This document shows, piece by piece, positions 11,649-24,488 of a DNA stretch of 64,000 nucleotides. The notes below the pieces were generated by a model that saw nothing but the letters and a program-made list of their open reading frames with translations, was not told where the DNA came from and did not search any database. The first letter of the stretch is position 1. The number at the start of each line of letters is the position of its first letter. A program made the translations under genes and the position numbers. Origin of the DNA: Diabrotica undecimpunctata (taxonomy: Eukaryota; Arthropoda; Insecta; Coleoptera; Chrysomelidae); the NCBI RefSeq assembly GCF_040954645.1, contig NC_092810.1, forward strand, positions 14,122,377 through 14,186,376, written 5' to 3'.

Positions 11649-12224
11649 AACAATTAATAAACATGGAAACTTGCACCAAGTTGCACATTTTCATACGTTT
11701 ATTAATTACACCGGAGACGACAAACGCTTGGTTTTACACTACCGGAGTTTCCGGAGTTTGGAATGAAAACATGCGCAAGACTCACTCAGAGAGTGGTTGT
11801 TTTAGGGCCTCACTATATATATGGGCAACCAGTTATAGCACCCAATCGACGGCTAGTAAAGCAAAAAGCAAAAAGGCTAGGAAATTACCCTTGCAAATTA
11901 TATTGGTAGTTTTTCCTCATCCTTGTTTTTTCCCCTCTCAATTACTGTATTCTACAGAAGATATGTCTAAAATCGTCTTACAGCTTCAACTTCCCGAATT
12001 GATTTTTCATGCCAAAAGTCATTTTAAATACTTGGGGGATAGGTCTGGCTGACGAGACAAGTTCGCGGAGATAGAAGACAGCCATATCCATTTCGCTTTA
12101 GAATACCTACTCGTCAACGGGCTACCAGTGCGTTCTAGTGGCTGCTGCTTCCAGGGATTCTGTTATGCTTGGAGTATGGAGTCTGCCGAGTGATAATGTT
12201 TTTCTGTCAATTTTCTAACGTCAA

Positions 12225-12324
12225 CTGCTTTTCCTGTTTTACTTGCAAACTATACTTTGGTATTAAATAAGTATGTATATCAGTACAAAACTGATCCATT
12301 CTATTCGTTTTTGTGACCTTTTAT
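12225..12324 (+). repeat. Dispersed repeat, copy 2
   Basis: Partner of 5885-5972 in the same orientation, with short internal gaps. It is non-coding and lies just upstream of the Tc1 relic. Confidence 0.6.
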
Positions 12325-12499
12325 ATTTATTTATACCATGTTGATACCAGGGTAACCTGTTTATGTTACTAGTATTGTTTTTAAAAATAAACTAATTATT
12401 CATAAACTTAGTCTGCAGTTGGAGGTTTTTCAAAGTTGTCTCGTTCTAAAACTTGTTTACAATAGCTAATTCTTTAATACTCTTCCAGTTGTAGCATTT

Positions 12500-13757
12500 T
12501 TAAATTCTTTGATATGTAACAAAAAGAGAAATCAAACGATTTCTACCTAGCGAAACCGAATTCAAATTTTTACCACTGTGTTTCCTAAAACTTACAGCTG
12601 CAAAATAAACAGCTGGATAAATTACTCGGCAAGGGAATCTAAAATTGCATTCCACATGCCGTTCATCCTGGTCAAAATTCGTAGTGAATTCAGTTTCTGG
12701 TACTCCAACTTTATTACTTACTTCGTTTGGAACTTTATTACTTACTTCGTTATTCAACTCTCTCACTAACAGATCCTTAAGCTCCTGTCCGTTGTTAGGA
12801 GGAGATGTTAGGGGTTGAATACGTTTTTTCAAGTCGTCCCAGATATGAACGACGTTTTCTCCAAGCCTTGCCATGGTATGCATAACATGTTCTTCCAGAA
12901 TCTCCGTAATGTTCCTTCGTGCAGTTAAGGACCCATTTTCGATGAAGGGCAATTCTGTGCGAAAGTCGGAAGATACACCACCCCAAGCCATGACCGAGCC
13001 TCCAACAAATGGTATTCTTGGAGCAATACAAGCTTGTGAAAATCATTCACCAATTCTCCTCCAAACTATTACACGTCCATCGGATCCAGTTAAACAGAAA
13101 CGGAATTCATCTGAAAATAACTCTTTGCTCCAATCGTTAATTCCCCAATGCGCGTGTTGTCGAGCAAAAGCTAGTCGTGCAGCTCGATGCGCCAGGCGAA
13201 GTGGCAGTCCTGTAGCCATTACCCGAGAAGATAGTCCAAAAGAATGAAGTCTTCTCCTGACTGTTGCAACGCTAGCATTGCCATTTCGTACTTCCTTTAA
13301 ACGATTTCGATGCATAATCGCAGTTGTGGTCCGGTTTCGTAAAGCATGAAACACAAGAAAACGGTCATCTCGTACCGTGGTCATTCTTCTTCTTCCAGAG
13401 CCAGATCGTCTGGATAGCAAACCCTTCTCCTGCAAGCGTTGAAGCACTCGCTGAATCGTAGAAAGGCTTACGCCAAGAGTTCTTGCGACTTGCCGTTGAG
13501 TGTGACCGTCTTTCACAAGCGCAACAATTTGTGCCGTTTCAACAACAGTCAAGGGTATTTTTGGTAAAAAATAAACAATAATAAACGCTAATATTGGCAC
13601 TAATAAACACTAATGGTAGCAATAATAACCGTTTGTTCGTTGCGTTTGAAACATGCATTAGTTTGTATTTGTGTTATTATTATTTACGATAAAGCTCGTT
13701 AAAAATGAAATATCGGTGATTTTCAAGGTGACCCGGATTTTATGATCGCGAGTGTAG
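12500..13757 (-). mobile_element. Tc1-type transposon, catalytic core deleted
   Basis: The minus-strand frame runs from about 13600 to 12500 with one internal TGA at 13040-13042; the segments either side stay in phase. A paired-like helix-turn-helix (GHTQRQVARTLGVSLSTIQRV) is followed by the GRRR hook region and the first catalytic Asp in LFSDEFRF. GGSVMAWGGVS and NITEILEEHV follow. The chain then jumps from ARLGEN to VHIWDDLKKRI, so the second Asp (usual QDNARPH) and the SPDLNPIE Glu are absent. The tail has a short NEVSNKVPNEVSNKV repeat. A Tc1-like end (GGTGACCCGGATTTTATGAT) lies near 13727; the left TIR was not found. Confidence 0.85.
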
Positions 13758-13759
13758 TT

Positions 13760-14695
13760 AATAATAGAAATTTATGGATGAAATACAAACCGGACAACTT
13801 TAAAATCGCACTAAAATAATCCTCATAAAAAGAGACCTTACTGTATATGATGTACTTTCTGATTTGTTCTAATTAAACTATTCACTTGTTTTATTGAGAA
13901 AATTTAATGAATATTATTTTATCCAATATATTCCTGTATTGAAGATGCGAAATCTTAATAGATTAAAATATTTTTTGGATTATTCTAATACTTAAATCAC
14001 AATTCGTCTTCCTTTACAATTAAATTTATTTTGTCTTTGATTTTAGATAATAACACTAAGCGACCCTTTTCAGAATTAACTACACAAATACTACCTTAAT
14101 AAAACAGTAAACGGGACAAAATATTAATAAGAGACAACAACTGGAGCAATTTTGATAACCCTGACTCACCACACGGAACAATAACCTTCATAATGAAGGC
14201 CATTATAAACAGCGGCGAGTGGGGATTCAAGAATAACATAATAGTGGTGATAATTTCATTATCAGAATTAGTCCCTTAACTGTCTAACCGACGAGACGTT
14301 GTTGCCACTTCGTTCTGTCGGTTCATTACGATTATTTTAGTTCCCTGTGAAATGCTAATGCCGCTATAGCGGTAAAAACATTCAGATCCAAATAGGTTGT
14401 AGCCGTGTTAGAATTGAAATTAAAACCGAAAATGTCTGGTTTTATTGTAGTTCTTGTGTTGCACATTTTGTCTAATGGAGCGTTTCAGTGCACATTTCAA
14501 TGAAGTATTAAAAACAGTATGCTACAGGAAATCACTTGTGTTTTACGCGTGGAATATACGTTTATAACCGGAAAAAGCTTTCAGAGATTAAACATTGCAC
14601 TAGCGAGGTAGGATCTGGTATTTGGGTTTCCGATTTCATTACCTGTCACGAACATTTTTGTAAAAAATGTGAAGTAATTTTAAATATACAGAATA
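13760..14695. other. No recognised gene
   Basis: AT-rich to 14120, more mixed after. A 12-bp palindrome CCGCTATAGCGG sits at 14361-14372. The 66-codon frame 14536-14736 is unrecognised. Confidence 0.4.
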
Positions 14696-14699
14696 CATT

Positions 14700-16490
14700 T
14701 AATAATCTATGGCACCCAGAAGCGTGCGGTCCATAGAAGCGAGGGAAGCACTGGTTTCCTATACTACGATATAAGAAAATACGGCTCCGAACGGATGAGT
14801 TGGTAAGTGAAAGGGCACTCTTATGTATTAGCGTTAAGAAATTGGCACCAAAGGCGAACGAATCAAATAAATGGTCAACGGTATAAGGATGCAAAAGGCA
14901 GGAAGAAACCACTGCATTAAAGATCCAATTGGATATCTCTAGTACAATCATCATGGCAATGAGTACTAAAAGAAAAAATGAAGTTGATCATGGGAATCGG
15001 AGCCCAAGATCCCGCAGGGGAGGAACAGACAAGGACTCCCAGGTCGTTAACCGGCGAAACCCTTGTCAAACATCGAAACAAGATAAAGTAAAATTATTAA
15101 AAGCAAAATAGGTACATGGGACGTCAAAAGCATGTATCAATCTGGTAAAATGCATAACATCCTTTAAGAAATGAAAAGAATCAATATAAATATATTAGGT
15201 GTAAGCGGAACATGGTGGCCTAACTCAGGATGCCTTAGTACAGAAATCCGTATCTTATATTACTCGGGAAACATTAATAACCAGATACAGAGGTCAACAA
15301 GTCAATAGAAGGTTTTGTCCCAATCTCAGAAAGAGTGATGCTACTACAAATAAGGACATCACACACAAAACTAAATTTGATCCAAGTATATCCGTCAACG
15401 ACGGGTGAAACACAAGATAAAGTAGAAACATTCCACAAACAAATTGAAGATGCACTGAAAATGACAAACAATAGAAAAATCGCGGTAGCTACGGGCGATT
15501 TTAATGCAAAAGTCGGCAAGGAAAGAGCAGGAATAATAATGGGCGATCAAAGACTAGTGAAACGTAACGTCTCATACAATATAGATCCTCTAATACAATT
15601 CTGCCAAGAATAAAGTCTAATAATCACAAACACGTTTTTTAAATTACCTTTGAGACGGTTATATAAATGGCGCTCACCAGCAGATAAACAGGAAAAAGTG
15701 GTAAGAAACCAAATCGATTATATAATTATGAAAGAGAGATATTAACACCATCAAATCAGTTAAAAGATATCCAGGAGCAGATGTCACATCAGACCATAAC
15801 CCACTAATAGCTAATGTCACGCTTAAGCTTAAACGTATTAGAAAACCCCAAAGAACTTTAAAATTAGGTATTAGAAAACTGAAAGAAGCTAAACAACGAA
15901 GATAGATACAATTACAAAATCATTAACCATGAAATTAAAAAAATGATAAGAGAGGCAAAACAAACTTACTACAAGGAAAAATGAAAATGGATAGAAAATC
16001 TAGAGAACAAATACAACCTATTCAACCTATATAAAAAGGTTAAAGAAATGTCAGGACTGCAAAAACAAAAACAACAACACAACTCTTTTAGATAAAAATG
16101 GAAATACTATGATAACGATTGACGAAAAGCTAAAACGATAGAAAGAATATATGCAAGAGCTTTTTGACGATGAAAGAGGAAACCTACAAGACATATCTTT
16201 CGAGGGCAACGACAATTGATATAGGTATATAAATTATAAAGAAAGATTGTATGCACTGAAGAACACCAGAAACGGAAAAAGCCCGGGGTCAGATCAACTG
16301 CCTATTGATATCCTTAAAATAATAGCAAATGGGTACATGGATGTCCCCTTAAAGCTCTTTAATTTATCAATCGAGTGACATAACCAATGAATGGTTGACC
16401 TCAACATTTATTTGTCTCCCAAAAAAGAAAAATTCTAGAGAATGCACCAACCACCGCACCATAAGCCTGATGCCTCGCGGAACCGATTGT
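14700..16490 (+). pseudogene. RTE-type LINE, decayed, 3'-truncated
   Basis: The 5' untranslated part (about 14735-14925) matches 36235-36490. Endonuclease motifs follow: IGTWDVKSMYQSGK near 15110, VATGDFNAKVG (15335-15613 frame), NQIDYI and VTSDHNPLIANV near 15780. The reverse transcriptase starts near 16240 with LKNTRNGKSPGSDQLPIDIL. Many stops and shifts break the frame, and similarity ends near 16490 before the ADD motif. Confidence 0.8.
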
Positions 16491-16559
16491 TCCGTTAGTA
16501 CCGTCACAGTATTAATGTAGTCTGTGCAGGAGTATTCTGCATAAGTTAATGTATATGTG

Positions 16560-17040
16560 TTTAAAAGATCATTTATAAGTGTGGTAACGTTGTAAACAAG
16601 TTGTCACAAGTAATATTTCGCGACATTCCAAAAATTGGTGTTATCAGACGCTCCACAATACTTTTTGAATCATGTTTTACTCTAAATTGCCCATTGGGTT
16701 GCTCACCGACGTAAACCACTAGGTTTTTAGTGTAACACATCTTCGAGTCTACTAGCGCAAATATCTTTAGGCTGTATTTATTAGGCTTTTTTGAAAATTA
16801 TTGGCGGAAACTACATCGTCCCGTAAATGCCTCCAATTTTTCATCAATTGTAACGCAACTTCCAACTGTATAATGGTCTTTGCAATTCGTAACAAATTCA
16901 TCAAAAGAAAATTCTTATTGGAGCAAGTTTATCTAGAGCTTTTTGTATTCCTCGTGTTTCCCTATCAACAAAACGTAACATACGAAACCCTTTTTGTACT
17001 TCTTTTCTCTTTAAGAAACAGATGGCTTTCATTTTTGAAG
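16560..17040 (-). pseudogene. piggyBac DDE-domain fragment
   Basis: The minus strand from about 17010 reads RMLRFVDRETRG, DKLAPIR, ELQRPLYSW and a frame-shifted KIGGIYGTM. These align with RSMRFDD..., DKLAPIRK and TIDEKLEGFRGRC of the copy at 7125-8057. Several stops are present and the second and third catalytic regions are barely readable. It sits between a LINE end and the Jockey-type LINE. Confidence 0.7.
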
Positions 17041-17044
17041 TGTT

Positions 17045-19205
17045 AAACTAAAGTTTACTTGTAACTGACCATTTCTCAATATGTGTTAACGCTTTTTGAA
17101 TGTGATTGTGAATCGTTGTTATGATTTTTCCTCTACAGAAAATAACTAGGTCGTCAGCGTATAATCTAGCTTTGACGGGGTTTTCAATTTGTGTTAATAT
17201 CGTCTATATTACTAAGAATAAAATTGTGCTTAAGTTTGATCCTTATGGTATACAATTTTGTTAAATTTTTGTTTAAGAATATAATCCAACTCGAACTTAA
17301 AATTGTCTGTTTTCAAGAAAATTTGAAATTTCTGATTCTAAGTCAACAAGGTTGTCTAAAGTTGAGCGATGTTTTCTGAAACCACATTATTCTGAAATAA
17401 TTAATTTGTTTGATCCTAAATACCACATAAGCCTATTGTTTATTATCTTTTCTAATACTTGACCTATTCTACATGTGAGTGATATTGGTCGGTATATTTG
17501 TGGATCTGATTTTGGTTTAATTGGTTTTAGAATAGGTATTATGATTGAATTTTTCCATGATTTAGGAAACACGTTTCTGAATGGGATTATATAATAGATT
17601 TTGAGTAGATGTTTTTTAAATTGTAGGCCTAAATTTTTAAGAAATAAAAACGGTATATTGTCGGGACCAGGACAAATGTTCTTACAATTCTGAAATATAT
17701 TTTCTAATTCTTCCTCTGTTATTGGTGTATTTAGATCGTTATTGTTTTGATCGTAATCTTCTATAGGATTTTTTCCTTCTTTTATTTTGATATCAAAGAA
17801 ATTGGAAGTATAATTTAAGTTACTTGAGTTATATTCATAAGTAGATGCTAATATATTAGATATTTGTTCTGGGATTTTATAAATAGTGTAATTTTGAGAT
17901 AGAAAGTTGATTGATTTATGGTGTTTGTATCTAGACATTTTGTTGAGTTTTTTCCATATAGTTGTTATAGAAGTTGAACTATGTGTTGTGGTGACATATT
18001 CACTCCAAGAGTCACGTTTGGCTTTTGTAATGGTGTACCTAGCGACTGCTCTTAATTTTTTTAATTCTATAGAGTTTTCTTGAGTTTTGTGTCTTTTGAA
18101 TGTATTAAAAGCTTGTTTCGATTTTTTTAATGCTTCTTCGTAGTCATGATTCCACCAAGGTACCGACTATTGTTTGTAATCGTACTTAATTATTCCAAAG
18201 TACTTATTTGCTGATTCTGTAATTACGTTTATCAGAGAGTATATTTTTTTGTCTATATATACATTTTAATTTAGGTTTTGCAGATAGTTTTCGACGTAAT
18301 TTTTAAAATCTGTGCAATTTGCGCGTTTTAAGTTCAATTTTAGTTGTTGCGAGGTAGTTGATTGTAGTTCATTGCTTATTATGATAGATTAGTGATCACT
18401 ATCATATAGGTCTGGTAACACTTCCTACGTAAGAGTATGTGTAATTGATGGTTCGCAAATACAAAGGTCTATACTAGAGCCTTCACCTGTTTTTATGTTA
18501 AAGCGCGTATGTTGTCCGTCGTTAAGGATATTTAAGTGAACTTCTTCTATTACTTTTTCAATTTTTTGACCTAGAGATGTTAGTTTATCGGATAGCCAAG
18601 CGTGCTGGGCGGCTGGCTTCTCCTTCGCTTTACTGAGGTGAAGATGTCAGTTAAATCCCCAGCTCGGTGTACAGAAAACAAAAAGGCTAACGCAGCAGTT
18701 CAAAAGTCTAAATGAATCTGCGGCTTAGTCTAGAATATGCTGGTATCTGATCGGCCTATGGTGGAGCAGCACGGCAAGAGATAAGGGCTTGCGGCTTGGT
18801 GATACTCCTCCATAGATCCCTACCGGAAGGGCGTGTACCGCCCTAAATACCGGGTATATATATAGATGTTAGTTTTGCTGAACCCCATAACGGATTATGT
18901 GCATTGAAATCTCCAATATTATCCGTGGAGCAGGTATTTGATTTGATAGGTTTGAAACTACTTTTGAATCGGGTTCTTTATTGGGGGGAATATAAATATT
19001 GAAAATTGAAAAAGAAATTGTATCTGTGACTTTAATTCCAATTGCTTCGAGTGTTGTTGTAAGTTTTATTGGTTTAGCGTCAAAGTTATCTACTCCTCCG
19101 CTAGCAATTTTCGCATTTTCTCGATTTCTAAAGAAACACTTGAAATTTAAGTCATGAGCTGTGTTGTTTTTGAAGTTGGTTTCTTGTACACATATCAAAC
19201 TAGGT
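17045..19205 (-). mobile_element. Jockey/CR1-group LINE, decayed
   Basis: An N-terminal endonuclease piece (19198-18869) has MICVQETNFK and IFNIYIPPN. The reverse transcriptase (17938-17387) has CPGPDNIPFLFLKNL, FPKSWKNSIIIPILKP and YRPISLTCRIGQVLEKII. The catalytic YADD is encoded by 17161-17150 in ARLYADDLVIFCRGK. The sequence style differs from the RTE copies and points to the Jockey/CR1 side of LINEs. A SINE at 18587-18863 splits the endonuclease region. Both ends are probably truncated. Confidence 0.8.
18587..18863 (+). mobile_element. tRNA-type SINE with target duplication
   Basis: This GC-richer 277-bp block is flanked by AGATGTTAGTTT at 18575-18586 and 18864-18875, a 12-bp target duplication. 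It has a plausible pol III box A (TAGCCAAGCGTG, 18593 on) and a weak box B (GTTAAATCCCC near 18651), and ends in a short (TA)n tail. It sits inside the Jockey-type LINE, so it inserted later. The LINE partner supplying its reverse transcription is unknown. Confidence 0.75.
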
Positions 19206-20110
19206 TTATGTTTTAAAATTTATAATTTAAACATTTCTAAATGGATATAATACCCATTTAGAACATATACCTTTGTTACAAATATACTAAAAATTTGTCT
19301 TTAAAATTAAAACAATTTTATGGATAATTATCTGAAAGCATGCCATACAAAATTTGATTTTTTTGTAATATTACAAAGACAATAATTTCCACTTTCAGAT
19401 ACGAAAACTGTGCCGGATACATCTCTGTGTATGTGCCAAAATCTTTTAGACGAACAAATAGGGTCGTATCTTCTCAAAGTTACAGCTCTTTTAATATTTG
19501 CTTTAACTACTAGATAAACCCATATTCATGTCGTACTTTTTTGTTTTAAAGGTTAGTAGTATCGCTGTTTCGCATTACACTAAAAATAACTATTAACCAC
19601 CAGCATCATTTTCTCGCGTAAACGACCAGCACCGCGTAGTTTCTGTCCACATAATGGTCACTTCAGCAAAAATATTTTTGAAACCGTTAATGATTTTTTG
19701 ACAATTATCTTTTAGTACTTAACCTTAACTGCAATTTGCACGGCAAAAGTAGAGGTTAAATTATTATTTCTGTAACTTTATCCAACATTTGCTGTATTAT
19801 AGAAAAATTTTATTTTAATCTTAAAAAACTACCACATTTATACTTGACATTACACATTATGACATTAAACGTCCTTGACAAACACCCTTTTTAATTGTAA
19901 TCTTTTTGATAAGTCTATTGATTATATCGAATTCACGTAGAATGGTACAATCAGAAAAAATTGACGTGGCATACCTTTGGAGTTTAAGAATATAAAGTCT
20001 AGCTAGACCTCTTCCGTCAAGTATGTTTGGTTTTCAAAAAGATATTACCTTTGTGTCTTATACTTCAAAACAAAATAAAAATGGTTTGTTATTCTCCTGT
20101 CTACATCTTT
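19206..20110. other. No recognised gene
   Basis: AT-rich, no frame with recognisable similarity, no clear repeat. Confidence 0.4.
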
Positions 20111-20114
20111 TTCT

Positions 20115-22315
20115 TTAAGTGCCGTCAGCGGTTTGATATCATCATCACTATCTTTACTCTATCTACTGCTGCTCCGAAGAGTTCTATAGAACTGCATTTA
20201 AACCAGTTCCTTAAATTCTTCAACCATGACACTCTCCTTCTTCCTATACTCCTTCCTCCTCTAATTGTTCCCTTTATTATCAGCTTTAGCATTTCATATC
20301 GCTGTCCCCTCATTACGTGTCCCAGATATTGTAACTTTCTTATTTTTACTATGTTTATTATTTTGCATTATTTGCCCATTTCTCGCAATACTTCCGTGTT
20401 AGTTTTCTTCTGTGTCCATGCTATTCTAAGCATCTTCCTGTAACACCACATTTCAAAGGACTGTAACTTATGTATGTGTTCCTGCTTTAATGTCCAGCTT
20501 TCAAGTCCATATTGCAGTAACGAAAACACGTAGCATCTCAGTGTTCTTACTCTCAGTTCTAATCTAAGGTCTTTGTTGCAAATAATTGTTTTCATTTTTA
20601 CAAACGCATTTCTTTCTTGTTCTATCCTGACTCTTATTTCGGTTCTTTGATCATTATTGTCTAAAATCCATGTTACTAGGTATTTGTATTTATCAACCCT
20701 TTCTATCGGTACATTTCCCAAGTGTATGTTTGTTGGTATATTTGTTTGCTTTATTATTATAATGTATTTGGTCTTTTTTGTGTTCATTTTTAGTCTATAT
20801 TTTTCACACAAACTGTTTGTTTTGTTTAGCAGTAATTTTAGATGTTCAGCAGAGCTTGCCATAATCGCGGTGTCATCTGCATAATTTGTTATGTTGTTAA
20901 TAGATCTTTCGTTAATTATTATTCCTTCACTAATGCTTCTTTAAAAATGGCTATACTATATTCATTAAATAGTAATGGGGACATAAAACATCTCTGTCTA
21001 ACGTCTCTCCTGATTTTAATTTCTGGACTAGCTTCGTTATCTACTACGATTTGTGCTCTTAGATTCCAGTAGAGATTTGTTATTATTCGTAAGTCTATGA
21101 TCTATGTTTTTTTTTTTTTAGAATTTGGACTAATTTTTCATGTCTTACTTTGTCAAATGCTTTTTCAAAATCAACGTAACAAACATGCACATCAACATTC
21201 ATATCCATGCATCGTTAAGCTAATACATTAAAAGCAAATAACACTTCTCTGATTCCTAGTCCGTTTCTGAACCCAAAGTGACTATTATCTATTTCTTTTT
21301 CCAGTTTTTTATTTATACGACCATGTATTGTTTTCGGGAATAATTTGAGAATGTGACTTATTAGTGATATTGTTCTGTATTCACGGCTATAATTTAGCGT
21401 TTGTATTTTTAGGGATAGCACAAAATGTGGAGAGTAACCATTGTTTCGGTATACTGGTTCCTGTTTTATATACTGAGTTAAATAATTCTACTATAATGTC
21501 TAAGGTTTCATCATGTATGCATTTTAAGGTTTCTATACAGATTTGGTCTGGACCTACTGCTTTACCATTTTTGCTGTTTTTTAATGTCATTTTAATTTCC
21601 TTTTTTAATATCTTTAAAACCATATCTTCTTCTACTTCCATCTCCATCTGTTTTGTTCTATTGTCTTTGAACAGTGCGTTGATGTATTCTGTTCATCTCT
21701 TTAATTTGTCGTTAGTATTCAACACAAGTTTCCCATTTGCTTCTTTTAGTATTCCTGGTTTTCTTGTTCTATTGTTGTGAGTTAATTCTTTAATTTTTTT
21801 TATGTGTGGTAAAACTATCATGTCTTTTCTGGTATTTTTCTATTTCTGCGCATTGTTCTTTTAACCATTGTTTTTTCGCTTTCTTAATTCTGTATTTTAT
21901 TTGTTTAACCCCTTTCTTGTACATCTGATTATCTTTGTTTTTATATTGACGTCTTTCTTTCATTAAATCTAAAATTTCTTCCGTCATCCATTGCTTCTTT
22001 TTATATCTGGTTGGTATTAGAATTTTTTTTTGACTTTTATATATTTCTGTCTTTATTATTAACCATTTTTACCCGTCTCAGTATTTTGTAGAATGTGTTC
22101 TTCAACATTTATTATTACGTTGTTGATTTCATCTGCCAGGTGTTGACTTATGTGTGGGTTCTTTGATTTTCTTGTATCGATTTGTGCATTTGTTGTTCTT
22201 CGTTTTATTATATTTATTTAATGCCCAATTTTGGTAACTACTGGGTTGTGATCTCATCCTATGTCCGCACTTGGATAGACTTTTGCGAATATAATGGCAT
22301 TCCTGTACATCACAG
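20115..22315 (-). pseudogene. RTE-type LINE, long but frameshifted ORF2
   Basis: In coding order: endonuclease end (RNAIIFAKVYPSADIG, DHNPVV, 22320-22215); linker (21987-21790, RRQYKNKDNQMYKKG); fingers (21647-21387, LKNSKNGKAVGPDQICIETL and IPKQWLLSTFCAIPK); palm start (21421-21215, YRTISLISHILKLF and HFGFRNG); palm and thumb (20862-20368, KTKYIIII, YKYLVTWI, CYVFSLLQYGLESWTLK, FEMWCYRKMLRIAW); tail (20313-20125, GRRRVSWLKNLRNWF). At least four frame breaks make it inactive. It is the most extended LINE in the window. Confidence 0.85.
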
Positions 22316-22319
22316 CGAC

Positions 22320-22835
22320 ATAATTAATGAAGATTTTGGGAATTAATATAAACCAGAAATTGTCACATTTTATAATAAGACAAAAGGTGGAGTTGATACA
22401 CTGAACCAACTTTGTCCAGTGTACAATGTGGCACGTAATATGAATAGCCATGGTAATATTTTATTTAACTATAAACGTCGTATCAAGTATAAACGCACAA
22501 ATTGTATACAACTGTAACAATACTGATACCAGTATGAAACGTCGACACTTTTTAAAAACTAGTGCTGTTATTATTAGACGAGCACTTAAAAATAAGATTC
22601 TAAGCTCAAAACGTACCACTACAAGTAAGATATAGACGTCAAGAAGTTGCAAATTAGTATTTGGGAAATAAAGTAGATGGGAGTAGAATTAGCGATGCCA
22701 GATATGTCTAGTGAAAGAAAGAAAAGATACATTAAGTGTAAAAATGACAATAAGTCAAAATACTATTGTAAAAAGTGCCATGCATTTTTATGCCTCAAAC
22801 ATGTCAATATTTATTGTGATGGATTTTCAAATTAA
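22320..22835 (+). pseudogene. piggyBac 3' part with cysteine-rich domain
   Basis: It reads KPEIVTFYNKTKGGVDTLNQLC (third catalytic Asp), then, after several stops, SSERKKRYIKCKNDNKS and YYCKKCHAFLCLKHV...C. The spaced Cys and His residues are the piggyBac C-terminal cysteine-rich domain, which binds TIR DNA. The first two catalytic Asps are missing. The left border abuts the RTE LINE. Confidence 0.8.
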
Positions 22836-23120
22836 TTGTTTATTTTATCACTTTTAGTTTGCTTTAGCGTTACTTTTTATGTGAAAATAAATATTTCATG
22901 TTTCATTAGTGGTTAAATAAAAATTTTTTTACTAATAAACGTTTTTTTCTTCAAACGTCAAATAATGATGACATTACTTATCTAACTTGATCCTGTCAAA
23001 GTTTGATGTCTCCGCCGGCAGCAGTTTTTTTTCCCATTTCTTTACGGCGGAGGGAAAAATGTTGTCATGGCAACAATATGAAACATCACAAAGCAACAAT
23101 ACAACTATCATTAACAACAA

Positions 23121-24265
23121 TTAAACATCATTTTTATTTATAGTAATATTAAAAGTACAATTAGTTAATGAGGCATTTTCAAAATTGAAACCGTGCAAAA
23201 ATGTTCCCGACTCTTGATACGCATTGGTAATTATTGATGATACTGATGGTCGAGAACAACTTTCAGCAATCATTCCCGATGTTGGCGAATCATAAGGATT
23301 TAAAATTTTTTGAGTATTATCGTTCTTATTTCTTATTGAATCCTCTATATATTCTTCGGCAACCGTGCTTGATTTCCAGCCTTCATGTCGTTTGAGGCAT
23401 TCTAGATTTCCGCCTCTAGATCAATTAAAACTGTTGCTGAAGTTCGTCGTAAAGAGTGACCCGTGTATGCGCTTGCATCGTTTAAATTTAAATAACTAGC
23501 TACTTTTTGGACTACTGCGCTGATCTAATGTATTCCCATGACGCTTTGGTAACACTTTCCATTTTGTTACTTGATAAAAAATCGGTTTTCTGTGAAATTT
23601 TCAGGCCGCAGTGATGTATACTTTTTATACAGTTTAATGTAGTTTTGACCAATTATCGTAAAAGATCTAATTTGTCGTGTTTTACTGTCTGGGATTTTGA
23701 TAATTATTACATTTTCTTTATCCTCAATGTCCACAGTCTTCATTTTTACCATTTTGTCGCATCGACAGGCGCCCCCCCAGTAAACCCAATTACCAAAACA
23801 ATCTGAAATATTTTTATAATTTAGTAGAGTATACTACATGCTTTGCAATATAATTTTTTTTACCTTTAATCCTAAATACAACTTATCTGGCGCTTCAAAC
23901 AAAAATTTATCAAACTCGTCTTTAGTGAAAACTTTAGACTTCTTTGCAGTATATCCTTCGCTTGTTTTTTTCAGAAAGGCACGTAACTTTAAAAATTTGC
24001 TTATATCCGCATTTTTTCTAATAACTAACTCGGATTTTATCATAGAGTATCGTGACCACATTGTGGAAGATTTCCATTTATTTTCATTTTCCATTATATT
24101 AAAATATGCCAGTAAAACGTCTTCGGTAACTTGCCGTACTCCTCTTGTATCGCACCACTCTTGGAAGTGCTTGTACGCTAACCGATACTTTATTCCGGAC
24201 TTGGAGGGCCCCAAACGTGCTACTGCATCATTAGCCGCGGACTCAATTTCGTTTACGTTTTCCAT
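23121..24265 (-). pseudogene. Crypton-like tyrosine recombinase
   Basis: Exon 1 (24265-23864) gives MENVNEIESAANDAVARLGP, KYRLAYKHFQEWCDTRGV, the SAM-like core-binding domain, then FTKDEFDKFLFEAPDKLYLGLK. A 61-bp intron (23863-23803, GTAAAA...TTTCAG) is inferred. Exon 2 has IGFTGG, a frameshift at a run of seven G, then CRCDKMVKMKTVDI (region of catalytic Arg I), PDSKTRQIRSFTII, YTGHSLRRTSATVL (His-x-x-Arg box) and VAEEYIEDS (candidate Tyr nucleophile), ending NCTFNITINK. Two stops and a second shift near 23420 break it. Enzymes of this type cut and join DNA through a 3'-phosphotyrosine. Confidence 0.8.
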
Positions 24266-24488
24266 TTTCGCACTAAATTTGCGCTTGCGGTTGCAACAAC
24301 AATAAGCTGTCTTTAATAATTGCAAACAACTGTCAAACAACTGTAACCAGGGAGACGCAAATCCCACCGGCGACTTAATTATTTTAATTTCTAACATCTA
24401 AACGACTTTGATAGTTGTCACAGTTAATTTCGAGTAAAAATAGCGTATGAATTGTACTATTTATGGTTGAAAATTGCTACGTTTGAAG

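Noticed and set aside
21364..21780. 138-codon plus-strand frame and other long plus frames at 20-22 kb
   Set aside because: They are antisense shadows of the minus-strand RTE reverse transcriptase.
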